From Corticium candelabrum (taxonomy: Eukaryota; Porifera; Homoscleromorpha; Homosclerophorida; Plakinidae): a stretch of 64,000 nucleotides of DNA. A program made the translations under genes and the position numbers. Positions 25,362 to 58,218 of the stretch are shown here, piece by piece. How positions within the stretch are numbered: the first letter of the stretch is position 1; every line of letters begins with the position of its first letter. The notes beneath the pieces are model-generated. The model worked only from the letters and a program-made list of their open reading frames with translations. It did not search any database and was not told the origin of the DNA. Location of the stretch: positions 5,290,298 to 5,354,297 of the forward strand of contig NC_085104.1 of the NCBI RefSeq assembly GCF_963422355.1, written 5' to 3'.

Positions 25362-25448
25362 CTCTCTCTCGCTCTCGCTCTCTCTCTCGCTCTCTCTCTC
25401 GCTCTCTCTCTCTCTCGCTCTCGCTCTCGCTCTCTCTCTCTCGCTCTC

Positions 25449-25539
<91 letters not shown>

Positions 25540-25883
25540 TGGAAAATGGTAAATGGATAAGGAGCTGCCGTTAAACGGCACTAAGTAGGAGTTATGAGCC
25601 GTGCTAAGCAATCTCCTGGAGCCTGACCAGGTGCTTGCAGGAGCACCGACTGCGACGCCAATTGTGTTGTGGCGCCAATTGTGTTGTGGGCACCCGAAGT
25701 CCCACCCGGACCCCAGTGGCTGATGGACTCATTTATAGTCCTGACTCGAGAGAGGCAATTGTGTGTAAGCTTCTTGCCCAAGGAAATTATGCCATAGCTC
25801 GCCATCACTGTGACTTGAACAAGCAACCCTGCAAGGTCCCGGATGTTTCCATTCTCCAAACGCACTCTCTAACCAATTGAGCC

Positions 25884-25951
<68 letters not shown>

Positions 25952-27520
25952 ATGCAAGGTCACATGTTTGGCATCCAGCTATCCTTTCTACAGCTACAGT
26001 TAGGCACATGTGAGTGACAATGCGATACAGCTGAACACCTTGATGTTGTCAACACCTTGATGGAGTGAAATACTACTATGAGGCAATGCAAGAAGTAGCT
26101 TATTCAGCTCTTCACACCTAACACAACCAGATGCAGATGTAGTGGCCTCCTATCCTAGCAACCTCAATGTGTTAACTGATACAATTTCCGCTTTTCTCAG
26201 ACTCACACAAGCAAATATATGGAGTGCCAATAACTTTTAATTAATTAAATCCAACTCAATTAATCACAAGCACATTAACTTAAGTGTGTGAAAGTACAAA
26301 GTAGCACAAATCATTTGCATACTTCATCACAAACAGATGCATACAAACAGACAGATGACAAATGTTGAACTGAATCATTTTTAGTAAATCTAACGTGTTT
26401 AAGTAATAAACATGATGTTTGACTAACGTCATATGCAGTTGTGTTGCTGTCGACATGAAGTGTCTTGACCGTGTCTGAGGGAATAAAAAATGATTGACTC
26501 TACAAGACATTCACAACATCTCAACACAACCATGATTGTCATTGTGAGAGACCAACCTACCCGCTGTCTTCTGTATGTTTCCGACGAGTGTGCTGGTATT
26601 GCAGTTTTCAATGACGGAGCAGGTCTTAGAGCTGCAAGAACATGAATGGGATGGTCCAACACTAAATGGACACGAATAGGACCATGAAACACAGTTCCAT
26701 TGTCACTCTGTAATACACAAACACAACGGATAACTACCAGTTAATACGAATAACAATGGGTCACTTACTAAAGTTATACGGCCATTTGATGACAAGCGAT
26801 TGTATTCTTCTATACGTAAAGTAACGTCGTCTAATGCAACCTGGGCTGGTGATAGTAAAACAGGACAAGGGGAGGTCTCTCTGCTATTGCTACCAGAAAC
26901 ACATTCCTATAACAGGAACCAGTGGCACTACATTGTCACAACAACATTGATTCAAATATCAGGAACTCTAGCAGAGGATGAGTAAACAGAATGACAAACA
27001 GGGATACACAGACTGACTGACAGACACACACTGAGACATGAATATGAATACGAATGCCAGACAGAAAAACAGGAACTACACCTCATTATCATGCATCAGC
27101 ATACAAACACTATCACTGTACAATTTTATCTGCTGAACGCCTCTCTATGTCTATCATTATCTGCCCGGTAAGAGGACTTACAATTACATCTCGTGTAATA
27201 TCAACATCCCACGACTGATTTCCTGCATCACTTCTGGACATTCGAGCTTGTAGTTTAAGAGGACCTCTGCAGTCCAACACAACACTGTAACGGCATTTAC
27301 GGTGACAAGTAATGTTGCAACCTAAGAGAACAAAATGCAGCAAATATAATGCGAGCAATCTAACAGACCTGACAAGTGAATCATAAGAGTTGAAACAATC
27401 GAGGACATTTAAGGAATAGCTTGGTGTTCTGATTATTTGTTTGTTGTGGAAAGTACACATACACAATAGCCATAATATTATGACAAAATAGGTACAAGAG
27501 TTAGTGGTAATAGTCTACCG

Positions 27521-27586
<66 letters not shown>

Positions 27587-28634
27587 ACCACCACCACCAC
27601 CACCACCACCACCACCACCACCACCACCACCACCACCACCACCGCCACACCAGACTAGACTAAAGACACATAGCAAAACACAACAACTGCATGGTAAGAA
27701 AAAAGTCAAATGAGATCCTGACAGCAAACTAAACGTAGCAAAGAAATCACCAACTCTCTATAATGTCCCATTGCAACGACAAAATCAGCCTCTCAAGTAT
27801 TGTTTGCACTTTCTATTTATATTTACATGCAGGGAAACAAGATAAAATGAAAACAGAATGCGAGAGTTACGAAAATGAAAGAAATCAAATACAACACACT
27901 TTTACTACCTAGACATGATAATCATTGACCCTGTGGGCGTGACCTCAGCCACAACTTGCTGCACCGGAAAAGAACAAGCGGTGCAATAAAACGCAAACGT
28001 GAATAAATCTATAAATTCATGGGCAGTCGTACTACAGAAAACGTGCGTCAAGCAACAAGTGAAACACCAAACAATGACCGTCTATTGTGCATGCATGAGT
28101 GGGCGCGGTGTCTTTGTGTCTCGCATGCTGTGGAGGACGACAAAACGCCGTGCACGAACGAAATGGTGTGACGCTCACGTTTGCATCGAACGGCAGTAGT
28201 AAACAGTCCCCAGATAAAGTCTCCACAATGATCGCACCAATGAGGATTCGTCAACGACACCACCTCGTAATCGTGACCAGCAGCGATGAACGAAGAACGA
28301 TTGCCAACCAGGGACGTCACATTCTGACGCCTTTTCTGCTTTGCCGTCTTCGAGCGGCTCCACGTCGCGATCTGCTCGATGCCGTGGCGAATAAAGCCAA
28401 GACGACGAGGACTGCGAGGTGTCCCATTGCCACCGTTTTGTGCATCTGAAGTGGGAATTTCTATTGGTGAGTGGATAATGACTGGAGACTCGCTCCGTTG
28501 TCGGAGTAGTGGGGATGACTCTCTTTTGCCAGACATCATCTCATGAGGAGTTGAGGGTGTGGAGTTTTTGGAACGTGCGCTACCGGAAGTAAAACGTTGG
28601 CTAGACACGCCAGACGTGTTGGCTTCCTGGAATA
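22985..28634 (-). CDS. RASSF1/5-like: RASSF1/5-type Ras-association scaffold (C1-RA-SARAH), 5' end uncertain
   Basis: Exons from 5' to 3' on the minus strand: 28634 or 28626 to 28179, 27321-27182, 26840-26769, 26707-26561, 26499-26428, 24585-24498, 23494-23382, 23321-23244, 23077-22985. All phases agree and give at least 416 residues to the stop; human RASSF5 is 418. Seen in order: a Ser/Thr/Pro/Arg-rich N-terminus; a perfect C1 zinc finger with spacing H-12-C-2-C-13-C-2-C-4-H-2-C-7-C ([17 protein letters not shown] to CHRKC); the linker [23 protein letters not shown]; an RA domain ([29 protein letters not shown]); and a C-terminal SARAH helix ([23 protein letters not shown]). The SARAH helix in this family pairs with MST/Hippo kinases, and RA binds Ras-like GTPases. 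The true start codon is probably in an upstream exon I could not fix. Paralogue identity, RASSF1 versus 5 or 3, is not settled. Confidence 0.9.
25308..25538. repeat. Compound (TC)n-(CA)n microsatellite
   Basis: About 180 bases of TCTC/CGCTC repeats switch abruptly to about 50 bases of CA. It lies in an intron of the RASSF-like gene. The CA part abuts the 3' end of the minus-strand SINE copy 3. Confidence 0.95.
25540..25887 (-). mobile_element. tRNA-derived SINE, copy 3 (near full length)
   Basis: On the minus strand the head is tgtggctcaattggttagag (A-box). A B-box-like ttgttcaagtcacagtgatg follows, then a body ending in gcacggctcataactcct and cgttta-acggcagctcctta. A (TG)n run lies on both sides in element orientation: 25888-25951 on the 5' side and 25488-25538 on the 3' side. 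It is the best preserved copy in the window with the one at 31435. Confidence 0.85.
25888..25951. repeat. (CA)n microsatellite
   Basis: A pure CA run immediately ahead of the SINE copy 3 head (minus orientation). Confidence 0.95.
27524..27643. repeat. Compound (CA)n-(CCA)n microsatellite
   Basis: A CA run changes phase directly into an ACC trinucleotide run of about 19 units. It is in an intron of the RASSF-like gene. Confidence 0.95.
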
Positions 28635-29043
28635 CTAGAAAGAGACATTGCGTCAACACGTGGAGGGCAGCTAGTTTGGGACACAACTGAGATGGTTGGA
28701 TGATAGGTATTACAGTCTAAGTGAGTGATTCGAAATTTACAGGGCTGCGGCGCCTAGCGGGTCTCGTATCTCGTATGCTCCTCCCATTTTCCTCTCAGTT
28801 TCGAATTCGTTTTCTATGTTTATATTGAAGCACTTCTTGTACGTAACTGATAACTACGTGCTACGATGGAAAGCTTTGGAGCCTCCAATACCAGTGGTAG
28901 GCAAAATGGCAATACAACGTTTATTTCGGCTACCGGTGTTATCAATGATCCATTACTTAATTAATTTAGCTCCCAGGTAGCAAACCGCAGTACACGTGTA
29001 CGAACTAATATAATTAATTAAAAAAAGAATATGCTGTATGCTA

Positions 29044-29708
29044 CGGAAGGCGGTAGCGGCGGATTGATATCAGTCCGCCGTTCTCGGCCGCACTGATATC
29101 AATACACACAAATAGTGTAGCGCGTGTTACCAAATGTGTAAAATTTACTTTTCTAGGTACTACAAAATAACGTGCGCTATTCTAGATACAATGGACACGT
29201 CACCGTCTTGTATTCTAACTAGATGAACTGTGGAACATGTGTGCGCGCTCTTCGATCTGCTAGCAGCTCAGGGGACCCCAGTTTGAGATCGTTGTTTGGT
29301 GCACGTCGTGGAAACGGTACTAATCGACTTTCCAGTGAATTGGATACGAGTAGTGGGTTTCAGAAACCATACTCTTCCGATGCAATGATTGCTGGTGCAC
29401 TGAAATCTTTTTGGTATGTTTAGATAATTAATTAAATTGATTAATAATAATTACAAAATTAGACAAATACACACATGAACACATTTAGTTGTACATGTGT
29501 TCAGTAATGATGTAGTTGTTATTGTAGAGTTATACATTGCAGAAATTTCCAAAAGATAATTTCAAACTTAATGCAGGACTGAAAAACGTCTTTGGATTGA
29601 ATTATTGTGTGAATTCATGTTATTTTGCTCCTGATGTGTATGAAATCTCTACAATAACTAATATATCATATCATAGACACATGTGTGGGTGAGTGGTCAT
29701 CTGTGTAT

Positions 29709-29771
<63 letters not shown>

Positions 29772-30455
29772 ACATACACAGATGACCACTCACCTACGCA
29801 TGTGATATATTAGTTATTGTAGAGATTTCATACACAGCAGGAACAGAATAACATGAATTCACACAATAATTCAATCCAAGGACGTTTTTCAGTCCTGCAT
29901 TAAGTTTGAAATTATCTTTTGAAAATTTCTGCAATGTATAACTCTACAATAACGACTACATCATTACTGAACACATCTACAACTAAATGTGTGCATGTGT
30001 GTATTTGTCTAATTTTGTAATTATTATTAATTAATCAATTTAATTAATTATTTAAACATACCAAAAAGATTTCAGTGCACCAACAATCATCGCATCAGAA
30101 GAGTCAAGGGCTACTCGTATCCAATTCACTGGAAAGTCGATTAGTACCGTTTCCATAACATGCAGCAAACAACGATCCCAAACTGGGGTCCCCTTAGCTG
30201 CTGATCGAAGAGCGCGCACACACGTTCCACAGTTCATTTATTTAGAATACAACGAGAATACAAGGCGGTAACGTGTCCATTGTATCTAGAATAGCGCACG
30301 TTATTTTGCAGTACATTAATATTAACTAATGATTGTGGCATTGATATTACATGAATTCTACACATTTGATAACGCGCGCTACACTATTTGTGTCTATTGA
30401 TATCAGTGCGACCGAGAACGGCGGACTGATATCAATTCGCCGCTACCGGCTTCCG
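29044..30455. mobile_element. 1.4 kb near-palindromic foldback element between RASSF-like and HCF genes
   Basis: Two arms of roughly 680 bases meet at a central (TG)n tract (29711-29769). The outer ends are cggaaggcggtagcggcgga and its near reverse complement ending ccgctaccggcttccg. Both arms contain ggcggactgatatca-type sequence and matching peptides on opposite strands (MNCGTCVRALRSA; ALKSFWYV). No transposase is seen. The right arm carries an extra segment of about 50 bases. It ends about 110 bases before the HCF start codon. Confidence 0.85.
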
Positions 30456-30564
30456 GAGCTCTGTCTGGAAGCTCGAGGCAACTGTAATTAACCTCCCGGA
30501 TGTGCAAAAAGCACGTGATATGCGCAGTAGCGTTGATTTTACCTCGCCCTCCCGCCTCTTCAAG

Positions 30565-51569
<21,005 letters not shown>

Positions 51570-53297
51570 AACGGACAGAATTTGGATTAACGAGATTTTC
51601 TCTACAGCTAAGTGCAATGCGACTGATATAATATCTCTGATGTGTGTGTGTGTGTGTGCATGTATGTGATAGTTAGTCATAGGTAGCTATGTGATAGCTG
51701 AGCATCTTATTCACTAAGTAGAATTTTCACTGTCAACAAGCCGTTTGTAAAATTATGTCATTCTTTGTTTAACTGTTTCGAATATTATAGGCATACACGT
51801 AAGTGGAAGGACCATCATTAGGGATCAAATAGATTGTCTCTAAACTACCTGTTGAATAGTCGAAACTTAAATATGTGAGACATTTGTATTAGTGTGGGAT
51901 AACACAGCTGTCCGATTTTGATAATCTCTAAATGCTATTTTTGGGAATGGGGTGTTTGTTGTGGAGCAGGAGTACTTGTTTTATTCATTTTCACAAGTGA
52001 GCATCCGTGCATGCATATTGTCGAGTCAACATGTTGTGACAAACCTTGTAAGGGCTTGGACTGCTGTTGGAATATTTAGCAGGATGCTATCTCACTAGTC
52101 GGCATCCTGGCAGAGGTTACTGCATGGAGATTGTGTAGCACAGCTTGCAATGTAGCTGTAGCTGTAAAATAACTGTGACAAACCTGAGCTTTGATTTTCA
52201 TTAGCATCAGTCATGTAGTAGATTAGGTTGCTGTGATAGTCTCTCGCTGAATGTTCCAAGAGAAACCGTAGGCCGTGGACTTTGGTTGCTACAATATGTA
52301 TGATGTCTCTGGGCATGGCATCTCATCACTCAGACCAGTTCTCTTTTTTTTGCTAAAAGTTCCTATGGTAATGGTCGACTAAGTGTGATAATCAAGTACC
52401 TACTGGAGCCATAGGAGCAAATGGGCAACTGACTGTTCCAGTCATATTTAACTTAATTAGTTGAATGATAAGGGAGTGCAGGTTCTGCGTTTAATACCAA
52501 ATCAAAACCAAGGTATTGAATATTGGTATCCAGCCTTTTATCTGTACTTCGAGTGATTTCTTTCCACGTGTGCAACTAGGGCTTCTTGCTTCAGGCACAC
52601 CACACGCACAGTATTTATATCAACTTTAGGTCAGTTTAGATGTGAAGGGAGAAAGCATAGTTACTACACAACGTAGCATCCAACCCCAGGAATATATGGG
52701 ACAGTGACCCATAGCTTATTATGAGATCAGAGCCTGGTCATATTATACGGTAGCTTGTGATGTGAAGTAATAATTATTCCCATATGGACTTTCTACATAT
52801 TTTGTGTTTATATAATTATATAATATCAATGCCTTACTTGTGCAGGTTTCACTAGGAGCCACCCAGAGAGACATACACTAGAGACCAATTAATGGAATTG
52901 ACAGGTGTACATCAATATATAGACACAGTAGTAGTGCTAAAAGGAGTTTAAATGAAATTCCAACTGTCCATGTAAGGTTACCTTTCCAACTAGATTAACC
53001 CAGTAACACTCTTGACCACCTTCCGAGATCCACACTATTTGCATGAGTTACCAGGGTGTGTGTGCCTGTGTGTACCGTGTATACACATCTGTAATAACAG
53101 TATTATTAAAATTGTATTGTTCAACTGTAGATATTACGGTCTACTACCTCTACCAAAATCAGTTTAACAAAATAAACATATTTTACTTATGACTAAGAAT
53201 ATATATTTATATATATATAACATATGATTTACAATGTACAACCACACCCAGTGAAATTCAGTCAATACACTGGGCGTAGGCATCTTCCGTCACTCTT
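51570..53297. other. Intergenic between convergent HCF and C-clamp genes
   Basis: This holds the 3' untranslated ends of two convergent genes. There is a small (TG)n at 51641 and an AT-rich stretch around 53200. No further gene is recognised. Confidence 0.6.
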
Positions 53298-54746
53298 TCA
53301 GTCGATAAAACGTGTGCAGGCTTTCTTCCATTTACATTGCGTACACCACAAAAGCTTGTTTTCCATCCCGTACACTTTCCGACACTTCCTACCGTCTGTC
53401 CTGATTTTTCTAACCGGAGAACTCGCCGCATACTGCGGACGACCGCGACCCAGTTGGTCTTGATCGGCACCTTGTCGATAGAGAATCGGCAAATCGGCTT
53501 TCGGCGGAGTAAATGCTCTCTCGTCCACATACGGGTGTATCCGCGTGCCGGAATGAGGGATTGTGATTGGCTGTGACTTGTAGACGAATTCGGCTTTTCG
53601 GAGGGGTGAACTCAATGCGGCCATACTCCACACGGACGCATCTCCAGACGATGCGGTGGGGCTGCACAACAATTATTTCAGTGATGCAAAGTAGATTCAT
53701 GTCATTTTCGTTTACCTTGGAAAATTGAATTGATACTTCGCACTGTCACTAACAAGTGCCGGAGAATACTGCGTAGAGAACAATCATCTGTCAACACGCG
53801 TATGCGACGACGTGTCACGTGACTTACAGAGCGAGTGTCTCTGGCGAGGAGAGGCGAGTGACCTGCGGTCACATCGTCGCATGGTTCGTGCTCTGGAGGC
53901 GGCGTAGGAGTGCTACAGGGGGAGGGACTTGGATAACGCCCCACCCGTAAGTTAGCGGTTGCCGCGCAAGCCAATGGAGAAGCCGGAGGTGGTTGTCGTT
54001 TTCCCTTCCAAACTGGCGATTCAGGTGCTTTGATGGGGCCTGAAATGTGCAGCGGTTAGGATTAGTGACCGACAGTGCGCTGTCAGGTTGAGGGTCTTGT
54101 TTACAAAGACACTCACCTCCATCCCAAGACATGGGCGAGCTGCTGAGCGACGTTAGAACAAGAGCGGCCGTGCACTCGTTGAGAATGTTCTCCGCTTCTC
54201 GTTCCGTCTTGGCGTTGCGTGCATCGGCCAGCCGTTTCTCGAGCCTTGAGGAAAACAATATTGCGTCATCGTGATAGGCGTGTGCCAACAATGAATGAAC
54301 AAAAACAATCGGTGCACTCACTTGGGACTCAACCCGGACAATGAGAGAGTGTCTGGTGAAGCAGACGTGTAGCCATCGTCGAGAGAGCCACGACGACGCC
54401 AAGACACGAACCGCAAATCGTTATTCTGCACGACCACTTCCCTTCCGTCGTTGAGCGCTACCGACACAGAACCACGTTGCTGGTCAATGACATCCGCCTC
54501 TAGCTCGTGTCCGCCGATGCAGCAGACAACTCTCTGTCCGCGCTTGAGATGGACATCGTTGAGGGTCTGGAAACCCGTTCCGACGATGCAGTCACGAGGC
54601 ACTTCAGCCCTCTGCCCATTGTCGAAGGTCACAGTAAACATGTCTGTAGAACACCTGCCTTCTAATGCAGCCGGCCAGTAGAAACCATCGGGTCTAACGA
54701 CGTGAACTTGCGTGGCGACTGTGCAGCACTGACTGCTTGACTGCAT
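53298..54746 (-). CDS. ZNF395-like: C-clamp transcription factor of the ZNF395/SLC2A4RG/ZNF704 family, without C2H2 finger
   Basis: Five exons on the minus strand: 54746-54322, 54244-54117, 54039-53828, 53768-53716, 53661-53298. They join in phase to 393 residues. The N-terminal third has two small beta-rich repeats ([35 protein letters not shown]) resembling the Tudor-like start of the human HDBP proteins. A helix follows with [19 protein letters not shown], equal to the conserved AAMVLTSLSCSP motif of ZNF395. The end is a C-clamp, [20 protein letters not shown] then [11 protein letters not shown], with all four cysteines. Vertebrate members carry a C2H2 finger between these parts. None of the exons codes one, and the introns (54-77 bases) are too short to hide it. 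The C-clamp binds GC-rich DNA in this family. Start chosen at the first in-frame ATG. Confidence 0.92.
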
Positions 54747-55495
54747 GCTGACTGACCGGCTGCAAGCTCTTCACGAGCACTATTGGGGGCGTGTTGACCG
54801 GCCGGCTGGCGATAAACGAGCGCTTCCGTGCCAGTCAGCGTGGCTATTGCTTAGCAGCGGGTTGGCCAACAATGACATCAGCGTCATGTGATTGGTCAGT
54901 CATAACAAGGTGCACGCGACTGCCTGAGATAGCATACGTGATAAGGGAATGCTACACCTACAACGAACGAGCAGTCAAAGCTGACGCAGTCGTGATCTCA
55001 ACTCGTAGGCATTCACTCGTAACTTCCAACAATAGAACACACAATCGACTTCACTTTCGACGCGAATACAAACAACGTCTAGTTTCGTCCCCGTCACGTG
55101 TCTGTCAGAATTCACAGTCTGGTTTGACATCGATATCACGAGCCAAACGTTGCGTGTTCGAGCTTCCCACGCCTCGAGCCGTTTCGAGCAGTACCAACTT
55201 GTGAGTGACACGGGCCACGGGCGATGTCACCGAGTTACGCCATTCTGCAACCTTTGTCTAGAATACTAGTCCGTATTTTTACCTGCATCGACACACTATG
55301 GGTTTTGCCCTCTAACCTCTAACATCCGTACATAGATAGTAACGCGTTTGAAACGGTTTCACGATGCATCAAACTTTATTAGTATTTTCCGCTTCATCTA
55401 CATAATTCTATCCAGGAACTAGACACGAAACTGTACAGGAAATCTATTACTACAAACTACGGTCAATTACAAGAGTTCAACTCCGTTGGTGTCTC
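54747..55495. other. Intergenic, promoter side of the C-clamp gene
   Basis: More GC-balanced sequence between two minus-strand genes. It contains several cacgtg/tcacgtg-like sites. An open frame on the plus strand (54791-55204) has no recognisable product. Confidence 0.4.
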
Positions 55496-57005
55496 TCAAA
55501 CAGGAGATGTCGGCGTCCCCTTGCCATATTTGTGTTCTGGAATTGACAGGAAGTCGGCGTGCTGTCTCACGGTGGCGCAGGTTGTTGCGCGGGTTGAATT
55601 CAAGGGCGTCAATCCCCTGTCGGTGGCCGCAACTGTAAACAGCTGCTCTCTGGATCCTCCTTCGCCCACTGGTAAGCGAGATTGAAGTTTGTTGTCGACA
55701 TTACGTTGCCCGACCGACCCCACGTCTCCGAATACCTCGACAATGGCGCCGTCTTGTAGTCGGAGGAAATGTCGGTAGAGTTGACGAAGCCCATCAAGAT
55801 GTATCGTATAAATAGACACGTGACTCGTCGTCTCGCGGCGGCCCTGTTGGCTCGTCGAATTTCCATTGTCGCCCACCTGGAAATAAAACAGTTACCGAAC
55901 TTAGAATCAGCTCGTTACCCTGAAATCTAGTTATCTGACGGTTCATAGTAGTACACAGTACCTAGCAGTGGGAGGAAATTCCAGGATTTGCAATGTCACT
56001 TGCTAATTGATGTTAATTCACGAGGAAACACCCTCAAGATGGATCTTAGTCCTAAATGTTTGACATTCTCCGTTTGTAGCGCTTCAGAAATTCCGCAGTT
56101 GCTGTGGAACAGAAGGTGCAAGGGCGGTGAGCACAAACGAGAATTGGATTACAGGCATATTGCATTTTTAACGGGTAGTGCAAACTGTACAATAACAGTA
56201 CATCAACCTTTGACATTACCAAAAATATGAGGTACACCCTGGTATGGTTCACTTAGCATTACAAGGTGGAATGAATGTTAAGTCTCTGGCCTCTACACTA
56301 ACTTTGTATTGAGTGATGATCTCATTTGTAGCAACAGAGTAACCATGGTTGATGTTTGGTGGTCTGACAGTAAGTAAGGTATGTGGGTTGGGGTTGACCT
56401 GGTGGCATGGGTAAGTTGATAACAGGCAGCTGTTTCACACTGCTCTTGGGTGTGGAGAATATGTGGCTGAAAACATGGACCATTTGTCATCAATTGGAGG
56501 AGGGGCCACACACTTAGACTGGAATGTGCAAGGGTATAACGCTATGTCATCACATCTTTGTCTTACCTGCTCTTCTTCCCACACATAATCATACACAGCT
56601 GTCTTTCTCCTCTCTCCTTCTTCTCCACGCCATTGTTCGGCTTTCTTCACGATGTAGCTCAGCTCCTCATTAGATATCTCCAAGTCGAAGGGAACGAAGA
56701 AGTCGTCCTGGCTGCCGTGAAGACGATGATAGATGTCGAGCATTCTTCCGTTCATATGGAGCTTGAGAAAGTACATGTACAGACAAGCGATTGCCACAAA
56801 CATAATGAAGAAGTAGACAAAAAGAGTGAGAAAAATCCCAGCCAGTCCATTCCCCTCGAGTCGGAAGAAATGCCAATAGAGTTTAGCAGCATCGGCTATT
56901 GGTTCAGTTCCTAATGGGTACAGCACAATATTGATTACCAGTATAGATGATAAGTGGTTTGTGTGTTGTGCTCATGAGTGAGTGAGTGTGAGTGTGTGTG
57001 TGTGT

Positions 57006-57098
<93 letters not shown>

Positions 57099-58163
57099 CA
57101 TGTAACTGACAGAGATGGACAACCAAGCAGACGACAGGCTGACACAACAAGCAAAAGAACATACAAACATCTACTTGACTGCCTAATCTTAATTTGACGT
57201 GAAGGAATGACAGAACTGGCAGTACCAATTGCCTCTCTATACTACAATTATATGAGGAGGCACACACATAGGTAAACAATCAGACAGACAGACAGACAGA
57301 CAGACATGTGAATAACTGCAAAGTTTAAGATCTAATAATATTACAATGGATCAACATTCACATTACCTTCTTGGTTCTGGTATCGGCCCATTGCCATATC
57401 CACAATAGTAACAAGCACCAGATCAAGAGCCGTCTCAATTCCAAAGGCAACGATGAATCGAGACAGGATGTTTGGAAATGAGCCAAACACTCGTTGTGCA
57501 GCCCAAGCCATCATAATAAACAAAGCAAAGACGACGACATTTGTCATCGGGCCAATTACGACAACAGCAAACTCTTCACGGGTGAATAGCAATGAACTCT
57601 GGTACCTGAGAAACACTGTGTAGGCCAGAAACTCAAACCTGCCACACAAAGACATCATAAAAAGTGATTGCAGGCTTAATTAACCAGTCGCAACTATACA
57701 TTGCTGTTGCTTGACAAGACAAACGACATAGTACCTACTAAAACTCTCAGATGCTATAGTACAAGTCATCATCTCTATTGTTTTCCATGCTTGACGTATA
57801 AACTGTTGTCTAACATCATCAATGCTCCATAGTGTAATGATGTTCAGTAATCACAAAGCCAAGCACATATGAACACACTACACTGATGCCCACATGCATG
57901 CCCACCTCCATTCACACCCTCATACATATCCCCATGCACGCCCACATTCACAATGCACCTGTGCATATATGTATACAACAAACACCCATCCTCTTCCTAC
58001 TGTTGGACAAAAACAGTATCATAAAGTTGGAAATCCTTTTCTTGAACTTTGCCAACGTTTGCAAGTGAACAAGTAACTAATGACAATTCATGCCTTAGTA
58101 CATATCCCGATCATACAGCCAAGCTCTTTCCGACTGCAAATCACTCAATGTGACACACACAGT

Positions 58164-58218
<55 letters not shown>

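Noticed and set aside
28866..28966. Short plus-strand frame MESFGASNTSGRQ...
   Set aside because: Only 32 codons, no homology recognised, and no splice partner found. It may be chance.
54791..55204. 137-residue plus-strand frame next to the C-clamp gene
   Set aside because: No family features, biased composition, and it lies in the putative promoter region of the opposite-strand gene.
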